Made by a program: the position numbers and the translations under genes. The notes below the pieces were generated by a model. That model worked only from the letters and a program-made list of their open reading frames with translations, made no database searches and was not told the origin of the DNA. Shown here piece after piece: positions 1-6,609 of a DNA stretch of 64,000 nt. The DNA comes from PALSA-1353 sp050014015 (lineage in GTDB: Bacteria > Planctomycetota > Phycisphaerae > Tepidisphaerales > Tepidisphaeraceae). The stretch's first letter is position 1; the number at the start of each line of letters is the position of its first letter. The DNA is taken from positions 1 through 64,000 of the forward strand of contig JBEKEC010000009.1 in assembly GCA_050014015.1 (NCBI GenBank), given 5' to 3'.

Positions 1-78
1 CACATCCTGTGCTGCTGTGGTAATATCCATAAGCCCTTCCTTGGGTTAGACGGTTGAAAAATGGAACAACCATTCCAA

Positions 79-97
79 CCCCAAGGCGGGGCTTTTT
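79..97 (+). terminator. possible rho-independent terminator of an upstream gene
   Basis: CCCC at 79-82 can pair with GGGG at 88-91 across the loop AAGGC, and five T follow at 93-97. The stem is only four pairs, so this is a weak call. It would end a plus-strand gene lying left of the window. I see no convincing coding sequence in bases 1-221. Confidence 0.35.
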
Positions 98-221
98 CAC
101 CTACAAACTTGGCTCAGACCCACCAGGGGAGAGTGGAATCGGGACGTGAGGAATTTCGGTTGCTCGGTAAAGCGCACGTCTCGGTTCCATTCCCCGGAGT
201 CGGCCCTCCTCCCGCAGCACT

Positions 222-938
222 CTAATTCCCAGATGCTGGCTTTACGGCCGCGATAATGGCGGGATCAGCACTCATTTCGGCAAGCTCAAGAATGGTTGCT
301 TCTCCCTGTGTTATCGAAACGAAGTCCGAATATTGGTAGGTTCCGTTGTGGCTCGATACAGGAATGACGGCGGCCTCTCGATAAATAACGCGGAGATTTG
401 TCCTTGCGCCCCGCCCCACGAGCAGGCGTACAATGTCCGCGTGCTTTCCAAGAATCGCGAGCGACAACGCGCAGTTTCCAACGGCCTCCCGTGGTCCCGG
501 TTCGACTTCACGGACATTGGTACCATTCTCGCTGGATTCTCTCACAATTTGACGAGTGGCAAGCTCTTGTTTGTCGATGTCGGCCCCGTGGTCGAGAAGC
601 ATCTGCGCGGCACCGAGATGCCCATGGCCCGCAGCGTACATAAGGGCCGTGAAGCCGTTATTATTTTCAGCCTTTGCTAGCCCCGAATTGAGGATCGCTT
701 GCGCAACGTCAACTCGCTGCTGCCGAACGGCCACCGCCAAGGCCTCGGTCTTGACGCCGATGTCGTCTTCTGCCACCACAAGCCTATTCACCTCTGCCAT
801 GTTTCCATCTTTAGCCGCCTGCACTAACGGGGGTTCCTCGGGCCCGCATCCCGAAACGATTGGCAAGCCTACCGAAAGTAAGGCGATTCCGAGAAACACA
901 ATTGGCCGGGATCCCCTCCTATCTCCTCTACGCAACAC
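222..938 (-). CDS. ankyrin-repeat lipoprotein
   Basis: A 238-residue protein. It opens with a basic stretch, a hydrophobic segment (about residues 13-28) and a lipobox ending VSGC at Cys31, so it should be an envelope-anchored lipoprotein. Ankyrin-like repeats follow: a clear one contains NGFTALMYAAGHGHLGAAQMLLDHGADI near residues 94-117, and a weaker one, ALSLAILGKHADIVRLLVGRGA, lies near 157-178. The start is GTG at 938, chosen because GGGAGG lies six bases upstream (944-949). Ankyrin repeats are protein-interaction scaffolds and the partner is unknown. It is followed by transposase remnants, so the neighbourhood gives no functional clue. Confidence 0.85.
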   Translation of the reverse strand: MLRRGDRRGSRPIVFLGIALLSVGLPIVSGCGPEEPPLVQAAKDGNMAEVNRLVVAEDDIGVKTEALAVAVRQQRVDVAQAILNSGLAKAENNNGFTALMYAAGHGHLGAAQMLLDHGADIDKQELATRQIVRESSENGTNVREVEPGPREAVGNCALSLAILGKHADIVRLLVGRGARTNLRVIYREAAVIPVSSHNGTYQYSDFVSITQGEATILELAEMSADPAIIAAVKPASGN

Positions 939-1072
939 GAAAGCCTCCCTGTTGTTAATGGCATCAATTCAAGTGTAACTCCGCGCTGACATTGTATTTA
1001 CTACAGTTGTGCTCGACGTTACCTCCTGTCAGAATGGTGGTGCTCAAGTCACCTACCAACGGGACGCGACGG

Positions 1073-1177
1073 ATGGCTAGTGTCGCCGCCGTTATCGATC
1101 GGGTCAAGCAAGACCCCTCATGCCTGTTGGATCATCTTCCGATCCGTCAGGTCTGCCGAGAACTGCAATTGCAATGA
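1073..1177 (+). pseudogene. possible IS4-type transposase N-terminal remnant
   Basis: The translation MASVAAVIDRVKQDPSCLLD followed by a RQVCRELQLQ block resembles, from memory, the first residues of IS4-type DDE transposases in planctomycetes. It stops at a TGA exactly where a Trp codon would be expected, and reading continues as TENWD in the same frame. No DDE domain follows. It would be a short 5' relic only. Bases 939-1072 hold nothing else I can support. Confidence 0.3.
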
Positions 1178-1209
1178 ACCGAGAACTGGGACGTGAGCGC
1201 TTTCAGGGT

Positions 1210-1436
1210 TCATGCAGCGCCGTCCTTCTTCCGAATCCGCCGCCAGGGGTCGTGGAAACAACTGCTCAGGCCCAACTTGGCCGCGATTTCCTGCTGCCAC
1301 GCCGCGTCGCCAAACGGGCGGTTTCGTTTAATGCTGATTTGCGTCGCCTCCTGCTCCGCCGCGGTCTGCGGCTGGCTCACCAACCTTACCCAATCCGCGG
1401 GCAAATCCACCGGCCAATCGGAATACAGCCTGCCTA
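1210..1436 (-). pseudogene. REP-associated (Y1, IS200-like) transposase, C-terminal remnant
   Basis: On the minus strand the reading frame gives YSDWPVDLPADWVRLVSQPQ, then RNRPFGDAAWQQEIAAKLGL, and ends in basic residues RRIRKK. This is the characteristic C-terminal tail of RAYT/transposase-17 proteins: a DWP..VN.P.T stretch, the N-R-P-F/Y-G-x3-W core, a KLGLxS block and a basic end. The catalytic HUH and Tyr part is missing, and upstream the frame runs into unrelated sequence at the end of the neighbouring gene (about 1434). It is therefore a truncated relic. RAYTs mobilise palindromic repeats, and this window is rich in such repeats. Confidence 0.65.
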
Positions 1437-1985
1437 CGACCCAGCCGGCGCGACAGAATCGGTCGACGCCATCCCCCACTTTATGTGGATTTCCTCGGCG
1501 ATCCAGTTCAGTTCGGCGGGATCGGGGCCGGATAAGATGCAAACCGGGGGTTTTCCGTCATTGAAATGCAAGCTCAGGCTCGGGGGCTTGGAATCGGATT
1601 CGGGATCGACGCGGACGTCCGCCACCGCCGATCGCGGCCATTGCTGGCGCTGCGGAGCGTTGGCGGGGCCGGTGATCTTGGCAAGCTGGTCGGGCGTGAT
1701 TTGCAGCTTGGTTTGCCCGGATTTCCCGCCCGGCAGGCCGCGCAGGGCCAGCATCTGCCAGCCGGTAATGAGAAAGCAGAAAAATCCCGCCCCGGTCCAC
1801 AGCAGTTTTCCACTGAGGAGTCCCTGGGCCATGAAGGTCACAGTGAGGAAGGCGAACGCGGCGGTAGCGGCCCAGCTTCCGCCCAGGCAGCCGCCCAATG
1901 AGCCGGCAGCCTTCGGGATGATGATGGTCATTCCATCCCCGTCGATCCGGAGGGAAATTCGACTTTGTGGAGGCAGTTCCGCCAT
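1434..1985 (-). CDS. two-helix membrane protein of unknown function
   Basis: A 183-residue protein with a short N-terminal beta-like stretch, two hydrophobic helices (about residues 35-57 and 61-81) and a soluble C-terminal domain rich in beta-type residues. The layout recalls bacterial PH-like or DUF3592-type small membrane proteins, but I do not recognise a family. It starts 31 bases after the stop of the CsrA-deaminase gene on the same strand and may be the last gene of that run. No strong ribosome binding site is visible. Its 3' end abuts the transposase relic, so its natural C-terminus may have been altered. Confidence 0.65.
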   Translation of the reverse strand: MAELPPQSRISLRIDGDGMTIIIPKAAGSLGGCLGGSWAATAAFAFLTVTFMAQGLLSGKLLWTGAGFFCFLITGWQMLALRGLPGGKSGQTKLQITPDQLAKITGPANAPQRQQWPRSAVADVRVDPESDSKPPSLSLHFNDGKPPVCILSGPDPAELNWIAEEIHIKWGMASTDSVAPAGS

Positions 1986-2016
1986 TGCCCGGTTCTTCGT
2001 CCTTCAGGATGCTATC

Positions 2017-2751
2017 TTACCTCCCGATGTCCTCATTCCAAAGCTCCGGGTGCCCGCGGATGAATTGGGCCATCATTTCGATGCACTCCTGATCGTGCAG
2101 GTCCACGACTTCGATGCCCTTGGACCGCATGAATTCCGGTGCTCCGGCAAAATTGACGCTTTCACCGACGATGACTTTGGGGATGCCGAACTGAACTGCC
2201 GCTCCGCTACAGAGATGGCACGGCATGAGCGTGGAATAGAGAACGGTGTCGCGATAGGTCTTTTGCCGACCGGCGTTGGTGAGGCAGTCGATTTCCGCAT
2301 GGGCCATGGGATCGCCGCGTTGCACGCGCCGGTTATGGCCGCGACCGATGATCTGATGATTTCGTACCAGGACTGACCCGATCGGCAGACCGCCCTCCCT
2401 CAGCCCGATGCGGGCCTCATCTATCGCGGCCCGCAGAAAAGGATCTTTGTTTGTGCTTTTGTCTTTATTCTCGTCCCCCTGCGCCAACCGGGGAAACGGG
2501 CCGTTGGACTGCTCCAGGGGTTTCGGCTCGGGGGGTACTGCGGGGAGATTTGCCAGGTCTTGGACCTTCAGCTGCGCTGCCGCTTGGTTCTCCGCGCGGA
2601 TGTGGTCATATACTTCTTTGCGATGCACCACCACGCTTCGGGGAGCGTTGATCCCAAGCCGCACCTTGTCCCCGCGAATGTCGACGACCGTGATCTCAAC
2701 GTCGTCGCCGATCATGATGGTCTGGTCTCGCTGGCGCGTGAGCACGAGCAT
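2017..2751 (-). CDS. CsrA domain fused to a yeast-type cytosine deaminase
   Basis: One uninterrupted 244-residue frame. Residues 1-60 are a complete CsrA: MLVLTRQRDQTIMIGD opening, GINAP at 34-38 and VHRKEVY at 42-48, with the RNA-binding Arg at 44. Residues 61-100 are a Pro-rich then charged linker. Residues 101-244 match fungal Fcy1 cytosine deaminase: EGGLPIG, GRGHN (Asn140), zinc and catalytic HAE (His151, Glu153), PCHLC (Cys178, Cys181), VGESVNF (Phe201) and the C-terminal PELWNEDIG (Trp238, Asp241). The deaminase should convert cytosine or a related aminopyrimidine to the keto form; CsrA binds GGA motifs in mRNA leaders. The start is ATG at 2751, because AGGAAGG (2758-2764) lies six bases upstream; the frame also stays open 18 codons further. 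It lies 94 bases downstream of rsmG on the same strand. Confidence 0.93.
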   Translation of the reverse strand: MLVLTRQRDQTIMIGDDVEITVVDIRGDKVRLGINAPRSVVVHRKEVYDHIRAENQAAAQLKVQDLANLPAVPPEPKPLEQSNGPFPRLAQGDENKDKSTNKDPFLRAAIDEARIGLREGGLPIGSVLVRNHQIIGRGHNRRVQRGDPMAHAEIDCLTNAGRQKTYRDTVLYSTLMPCHLCSGAAVQFGIPKVIVGESVNFAGAPEFMRSKGIEVVDLHDQECIEMMAQFIRGHPELWNEDIGR

Positions 2752-2845
2752 GTGGCACCTTCCTGGGCGACGGATTTGAGCGCAAGCCCAATGGCAGCCT
2801 GTCAATTATATCCATTTATAGTCCGCTTGGCCTGCGGTATGACGG

Positions 2846-3550
2846 CTATATCGGCACGCCCTTGGCAACGGAAGGCCGGCGGGGGAACCGCCCCGGGGTT
2901 CGGGCGATTTTCGGGATTTTTACGATCAAATGCCCCGTCGCCTGCGGCAAATCCGCGGGAAATGCCGCAGCCTCGCCTCCGCCAAGCGTTTTTGTCGCCC
3001 GTTGAGCCTGCTTCATTTCCTCGACCGCTTTCGGCCCCTTCATCGCCAGGGCCCAGCCGCCGACTTTCACCAGTGGCAACAGCCATTCCACCAAAATCGG
3101 CAGCAGGGCCACGGCGCGGGCGACGACCACGTCGAAAGATTCGCGCTGCGGCGACCACGCTAGGTCCTCCGCCCGCTTTGGCTCCACCCTGACGTTGGGC
3201 AACTTCAGCTCGTTTGCCGCCGCCAGCAAAAAGTCCGCCTTCTTTCTTGTGGATTCGATGAGCACGACCTGAACGTCCGGCCTGGCGATGGCCAGGACAA
3301 TGCCCGGCACCCCGCCGCCGCTGCCCACGTCCGCAAGCCGATGCGCCTTTGGCGGCAGATGCGGCAGAACCGTCAGTGCGTCGGCGACGTGAAGAATCTC
3401 CGCCTCGCCGCGATCGGCGATGCGAGTCAGGTTCATCCGCTGGTTGGCGGTCAGCAGAAGATCGAGATAAGCGTTGAGTTGGCCGGTCTGTTGCGGATCG
3501 AGGCCAAGGCCCGCCTTGCCCGCCAGGGTGTTCCACAGTTCCTGCGACAT
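2846..3550 (-). CDS. rsmG: 16S rRNA (guanine527-N7)-methyltransferase RsmG (GidB)
   Basis: A 234-residue class I SAM-dependent methyltransferase that modifies G527 in the 530 loop of 16S rRNA. Diagnostic stretches are NRMNLTRI-type sequence (here NQRMNLTRI), the SAM-binding loop LADVGSGGGVPGIVLAI, the IESTRKKADFL motif II, and DVVVARAVALLPILVEWLLP. The start ATG at 3550 follows the thiG stop TGA (3554-3552) by one base, which implies translational coupling. The tail after the last family motif (about 30 residues, basic and Pro/Arg-rich) is longer than usual. Confidence 0.96.
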   Translation of the reverse strand: MSQELWNTLAGKAGLGLDPQQTGQLNAYLDLLLTANQRMNLTRIADRGEAEILHVADALTVLPHLPPKAHRLADVGSGGGVPGIVLAIARPDVQVVLIESTRKKADFLLAAANELKLPNVRVEPKRAEDLAWSPQRESFDVVVARAVALLPILVEWLLPLVKVGGWALAMKGPKAVEEMKQAQRATKTLGGGEAAAFPADLPQATGHLIVKIPKIARTPGRFPRRPSVAKGVPI

Positions 3551-3551
3551 T

Positions 3552-4370
3552 TCATTCGCCGGGGATGTAGCTGATGACCCCGTCGAACGGGCTGCTGGCG
3601 GTGGCGTAGCGTTTCTTGGCGATTCGACCGGCCTCGTACGCCAGGCGCCCGGCATCAATAGCCTGGCGCATCGCCGCGGCCATCTTGACCGGGTCCTTGG
3701 CATGGGCGACCCCCGTGTTCAGCAGCACTCCATCCGCGCCCAGTTCCATCGCCACGGTCACGTCGCTGGCCGTGCCGACGCCGGCATCCACGATCACGGG
3801 ATAACTCGCATCGCCTTGTTTCAGAGTTTCCAAACAAAGCGAGATGTTCAGCGGATTCAGCACGCCCTGGCCCGATCCGATGGGGCTGCCGGCCGGCATC
3901 ACGCTGGCCGCGCCCGCCTCCTTGATTCGCCGCGCCGCTATGGGATCGTCGCTGGTGTAGCACAGAACGGTGAACCCTTCCTTGACCAGTTGCCGCGTAG
4001 CCTCCAGCGAACCCACGGGATCGGGCAGCAGCGTCTTCTTATCGCCCAGAACTTCCAGCTTCACCCAGTTGGCCCCGGGGTTCGCCTGTTTTTCGAGCAA
4101 ATCCCGCCCCAGCAGCGCCACGCGGACCGCATCCTCGGCGCTGAAGCATCCGGCCGTGTTCGGCAGAATGACGTATTTGCTCAGATCGATGAAGTCTAAA
4201 ATGCTTCGTCCCTGCTGATCGATCAGCCGCTCGCGCCGAACCGCCACGGTGACAACCTGACATCCGCTGGCCTCCAGCGCCTGTTGCATGATTTCATAAC
4301 CGGCGTATTTCCCCGTCCCGACGAAAAGCCGGCTGCGGAGGTCGAATTTGCCGATGCGAAGCGGAGGCAT
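3552..4370 (-). CDS. thiG: thiazole synthase ThiG
   Basis: A 272-residue TIM-barrel enzyme that makes the thiazole phosphate of thiamine from DXP, dehydroglycine and ThiS thiocarboxylate. Visible family motifs are FDLRSRLFVGTGKYAGYE, the DFIDLSKYVILPNTAGC stretch, NWVKLEVLGDKKTLLPD with the Schiff-base Lys, GVLNPLNI and VDAGVGTASDVTVAMELGAD. The start at 4370 gives MPPLRIGKFDL; the in-frame extension upstream reads into a repeat and is rejected. thiS lies upstream on the same strand, separated by 147 bases occupied by a palindromic repeat. rsmG follows one base after its stop. Confidence 0.97.
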   Translation of the reverse strand: MPPLRIGKFDLRSRLFVGTGKYAGYEIMQQALEASGCQVVTVAVRRERLIDQQGRSILDFIDLSKYVILPNTAGCFSAEDAVRVALLGRDLLEKQANPGANWVKLEVLGDKKTLLPDPVGSLEATRQLVKEGFTVLCYTSDDPIAARRIKEAGAASVMPAGSPIGSGQGVLNPLNISLCLETLKQGDASYPVIVDAGVGTASDVTVAMELGADGVLLNTGVAHAKDPVKMAAAMRQAIDAGRLAYEAGRIAKKRYATASSPFDGVISYIPGE

Positions 4371-4402
4371 TGGGGTAATGGTAGGTTGTAAAACGCCTAT
4401 TG

Positions 4403-4516
4403 CCAAATGAAACTGGAAACTCAAAATTCGAATGACGAATCAAATTCAAAAATCGAAACTCGAATTTTTGCCTTCGAATTTGATTCGATGTTCGAATTTC
4501 GAGTTTCGAATTTCCC
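4403..4516. repeat. AT-rich interspersed inverted repeat, copy A (TTCGAATT family)
   Basis: About 114 bases built from units such as AATTCGAATGACGAAT and TCGAATTTCGAGTTTCGAAT, with the left half inverted relative to the right. It sits in the thiS-thiG gap and is far more AT-rich than its surroundings. Copies at 6003-6122 and 8682-8766 share the units CTCGAATCAAATTCG and GAATGACGAA. Confidence 0.8.
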
Positions 4517-4517
4517 C

Positions 4518-4715
4518 TCACCCTCCCCCCACAAACGTGACAATCTCCACCTCATCCGCTTCCTTCAGCAAGGTATCGTATTTCTCCCCTCGTATCAGCC
4601 GCCGGTTCAGTTCGACCGCCACCTTGTCCGGAGCAAGTTTATGCGCCGCCAGGAGCGCGTGCACATCCGATCCCTCGGCCAACTCGTAATTCTGTCCATT
4701 CACTTTGATTCGCAT
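4518..4715 (-). CDS. thiS: sulfur carrier protein ThiS
   Basis: A 65-residue ubiquitin-fold protein. It starts MRIKVNGQNYEL, has the family stretch KVAVELNRRLIRGEKYDT, and ends EIVTFVGGG, giving the terminal Gly-Gly that is adenylated and thiocarboxylated. It donates sulfur to ThiG, encoded next on the same strand. Its start overlaps the 3' end of plsY by 16 bases. No TPP riboswitch is evident ahead of it, as expected for an internal operon gene. Confidence 0.95.
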   Translation of the reverse strand: MRIKVNGQNYELAEGSDVHALLAAHKLAPDKVAVELNRRLIRGEKYDTLLKEADEVEIVTFVGGG

Positions 4716-5365
4716 GATGATTTTGGGACAAACCGCGGCTCGGTTCCGGCGCGCAGGCGGGCGATGTTGCTGCGGTGTTTATAAACGAGCAGCACGGGAA
4801 TCGCGATCGCGAAACACAGAAGCGGAAGCTGGGCGCCGGTGATCGGCCAAAGGCGAAGTAGTCCGATGGCGACGTACGCCACGGGAAACGACAGCGCCGC
4901 CAGGATCGAGGCGACGCTCACGTACCGCAAGGCGCCAAACGTGATCAGAAAAACCAGTACTGCCGGAACGAAGGCCAGCGTGTAATAGGGGAAAATGCCC
5001 AGCATTACCCCCGCGCTGGTGGCGACCCCCTTGCCGCCCTTGAATTTCAGAAAGACGCTGTACGCGTGTCCCAGCAGCGCCGCCGCCGCCGCCGCGATCC
5101 ACAGCAGGCAGGTCTGGCGATCCTTGACGCGAAATCCGATGACCGCCCCGGCCGACAGGGTCGGCAGCAACCCTTTGAGCAAATCCAGGGCAAACACGAG
5201 GGCGAAATATTTCCCGCCCAGGAGCCGGCCGAGGTTGGTGGCTCCGATATTCCCGCTGCCCGCCGTGCGCGGGTCGATGCCCCTGGCCTTGCCGACGATC
5301 AGCCCGAACGGGATGGACCCGACCAGGTACGCCAGAGGAATGATGCAGGCTAGCGCAATTGTCAT
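4700..5365 (-). CDS. plsY: acyl-phosphate:glycerol-3-phosphate acyltransferase PlsY
   Basis: A 221-residue integral membrane protein that transfers acyl groups from acyl-phosphate to glycerol-3-phosphate, the first step of phospholipid synthesis. Motifs: GSIPFGLIVGK after the first helix, the GSGNIGATNLGR loop, and HAYSVFLKFKGGKGVATSAG, with at least five hydrophobic helices around them. It is the first gene of the minus-strand run plsY-thiS-thiG-rsmG-csrA/deaminase and overlaps thiS by 16 bases. The promoter would lie in the 88-base divergent gap to the adenosyltransferase gene, which is filled by a CATTGGT-type repeat. gpsA, the partner enzyme that makes glycerol-3-phosphate, is at 51.6 kb. 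Confidence 0.96.
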   Translation of the reverse strand: MTIALACIIPLAYLVGSIPFGLIVGKARGIDPRTAGSGNIGATNLGRLLGGKYFALVFALDLLKGLLPTLSAGAVIGFRVKDRQTCLLWIAAAAAALLGHAYSVFLKFKGGKGVATSAGVMLGIFPYYTLAFVPAVLVFLITFGALRYVSVASILAALSFPVAYVAIGLLRLWPITGAQLPLLCFAIAIPVLLVYKHRSNIARLRAGTEPRFVPKSSCESK

Positions 5366-5448
5366 TGGTCATTGGTCATTAGTCATTTGTCATTGGCAAT
5401 GCAAGTGACCAATGACTAATGACAAATGACCAATGACCAATGACAATG
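5361..5448. repeat. CATTGGT-type inverted repeat array
   Basis: Several head-to-tail copies of TCATTGGTCATT-like heptamers on the left arm face the complementary ATGACCAATGAC-type copies on the right arm around the short centre GCAATGCAAG. The array fills almost the whole divergent gap between plsY and the adenosyltransferase gene and also adds an in-frame ATG upstream of the latter. Confidence 0.85.
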
Positions 5449-5453
5449 CCCCC

Positions 5454-5999
5454 ATGAAAATCTACACCAAAGCCGGCGACGACGGTTCGACGGGGTTGAT
5501 CGGGGGCGAGCGTGTTTCTAAATCCGACCCGCGAATCGAATGCATCGGAGCGGTGGACGAATTGAACGCCGTCATCGGCTGGGCGGCCGTCGGGGCCGAG
5601 GATTTGCTCCGGAGCCTGCGGGCGGTGCAGGACGAACTGTTTGTGATCGGCTCGCAATTGGCCTATTCCGGCGAACAGGCGCCGGCAAAATTGCCGTCGC
5701 TGGAAGAATCGAGCATCGGGCGGCTGGAAATGGAAATCGACGCCGCCACCGCCGCCCTGGAGCCGTTGCGGAATTTCATTTTGCCCGGCGGAAGCGAAAC
5801 CGGCGCCCGTCTCCACGTCGCCCGCGCCGTTTGCCGCCGCGCCGAGCGCGTCGTGGTCGCCTTCTCCCACGACCGCCCCGTGCCGCCGATCGTCGTCACC
5901 TACTTGAATCGGCTGAGCGATTGGCTTTTCGTGCAGGCCCGGCGGGAGAATAAGCGAGACGGGATCGCGGACGTGTTGTGGAAGAAGAACGGAACGTGA
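5454..5999 (+). CDS. pduO: cob(I)alamin adenosyltransferase, PduO type
   Basis: A 181-residue helical-bundle enzyme that adenosylates cob(I)alamin with ATP to give coenzyme B12. Family motifs: YTKAGDDGSTGL near the N-terminus (ATP-binding), DPRIECIGAVDELNAVIG, ILPGGSETGARLHVARAVCRRAERVV and YLNRLSDWLFVQAR. The start ATG at 5454 is preferred over an in-frame ATG at 5433, because the extra residues MTNDNAP come from the upstream repeat. It is divergent from plsY. The window also encodes a B12-binding radical SAM protein (35.7 kb), which would use cobalamin. Confidence 0.95.
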   Translation: MKIYTKAGDDGSTGLIGGERVSKSDPRIECIGAVDELNAVIGWAAVGAEDLLRSLRAVQDELFVIGSQLAYSGEQAPAKLPSLEESSIGRLEMEIDAATAALEPLRNFILPGGSETGARLHVARAVCRRAERVVVAFSHDRPVPPIVVTYLNRLSDWLFVQARRENKRDGIADVLWKKNGT

Positions 6000-6002
6000 G
6001 GC

Positions 6003-6122
6003 CGGAAACTCGAAACTCGAAACTCGAATCAAATTCGAAATCAGAATGACGAAACGGCCATCGCTTCGGACTTCGAATTTTGAATTTGATTCGAGTTTCG
6101 AGTTTCGGATTTCGAATTTTTC
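6003..6122. repeat. AT-rich interspersed inverted repeat, copy B
   Basis: The left arm has three GAAACTCGAAACTCG-like units and CAAATTCGAAATCAGAATGACG; the right arm has TTTGAATTTGATTCGAGTTTCG. The two arms are inverted around a centre containing ACGGCCATCGCTTCGG. The right arm overlaps the 3' end of the Cys-rich gene and supplies its last two dozen codons and stop. Confidence 0.85.
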
Positions 6123-6466
6123 GCCGCGCACCATTTGCAGGAACATTCGCCGTTGTGTCGCACGGCCGCTTGGTGATGGCCGTCGATCGGGCAGTGTTCC
6201 TGCGCGCTCTTGGCCTTGTCATGGCACGGGCACCCGCAGCCGTCGATGGCGGGGTCGCGGTCGATCTGCCGAAGCAGGGGGGTTCCGCAATACGATACGC
6301 CGTAGCGGATGACGCGAAGCGGGCAGCGTTCGCAGACCGCCGCGCGGGCTTCCCATTGGGGATAGACCCGCAAGGCGCCGACCCGCCGCAGGCGGGCCGT
6401 CGCGAATTTGCCCAGGGCCTCCAGGAAGTACCGCGTTACGCCCGTCGCTGTTGCTGATGTGGCCAT
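6041..6466 (-). CDS. cysteine-rich protein of unknown function, C-terminus supplied by a repeat
   Basis: A 141-residue protein. Cysteines occur in AVCERCPL, SYCGTPLL, DGCGCPCHDKA, EHCPI and CSCKWC, a pattern typical of metal-binding proteins. I recall planctomycete hypothetical proteins with the same CxxCPL, YCG, DRDP and GCGCP blocks, but no function. The start ATG at 6466 (MATSATATGVTRYFLEALG) is chosen because the 105 in-frame codons upstream read like shadow sequence. The last 24 or so residues (from NSKSETRNSN on) are translated from interspersed repeat copy B, so the native C-terminus has been replaced or extended. Divergent from the ABC exporter genes. Confidence 0.7.
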   Translation of the reverse strand: MATSATATGVTRYFLEALGKFATARLRRVGALRVYPQWEARAAVCERCPLRVIRYGVSYCGTPLLRQIDRDPAIDGCGCPCHDKAKSAQEHCPIDGHHQAAVRHNGECSCKWCAAKNSKSETRNSNQIQNSKSEAMAVSSF

Positions 6467-6609
6467 GTCAGTTTTTATCGGCCCGTCGGTTCCAGTTACT
6501 TCAACCCCCTTAAGACCGAAAGCGGCCAAAAGGGGGTTGGTTTTCCCGGGATTTGGTGCCCAAGGACTTGTAAAGATGGGGGTTTTAGAGGATTGCCGAT
6601 GATTTGTCC

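Noticed and set aside
1120..2376. 418-codon plus-strand frame across 1120-2376
   Set aside because: It is antisense to the membrane protein and the CsrA-deaminase gene, both of which have clear protein features; the plus-strand translation has none.
5361..5448. CRISPR array
   Set aside because: The repeated units are short heptamers without unique spacers and are arranged in two inverted arms, so this is an interspersed repeat, not a CRISPR array.
4371..5460. TPP or cobalamin riboswitch near the thi genes or the adenosyltransferase gene
   Set aside because: I looked for the conserved TPP core (CTGAGA near ACCTGA) and a cobalamin box (GCCACTG) and saw neither; the spaces are filled by repeats.
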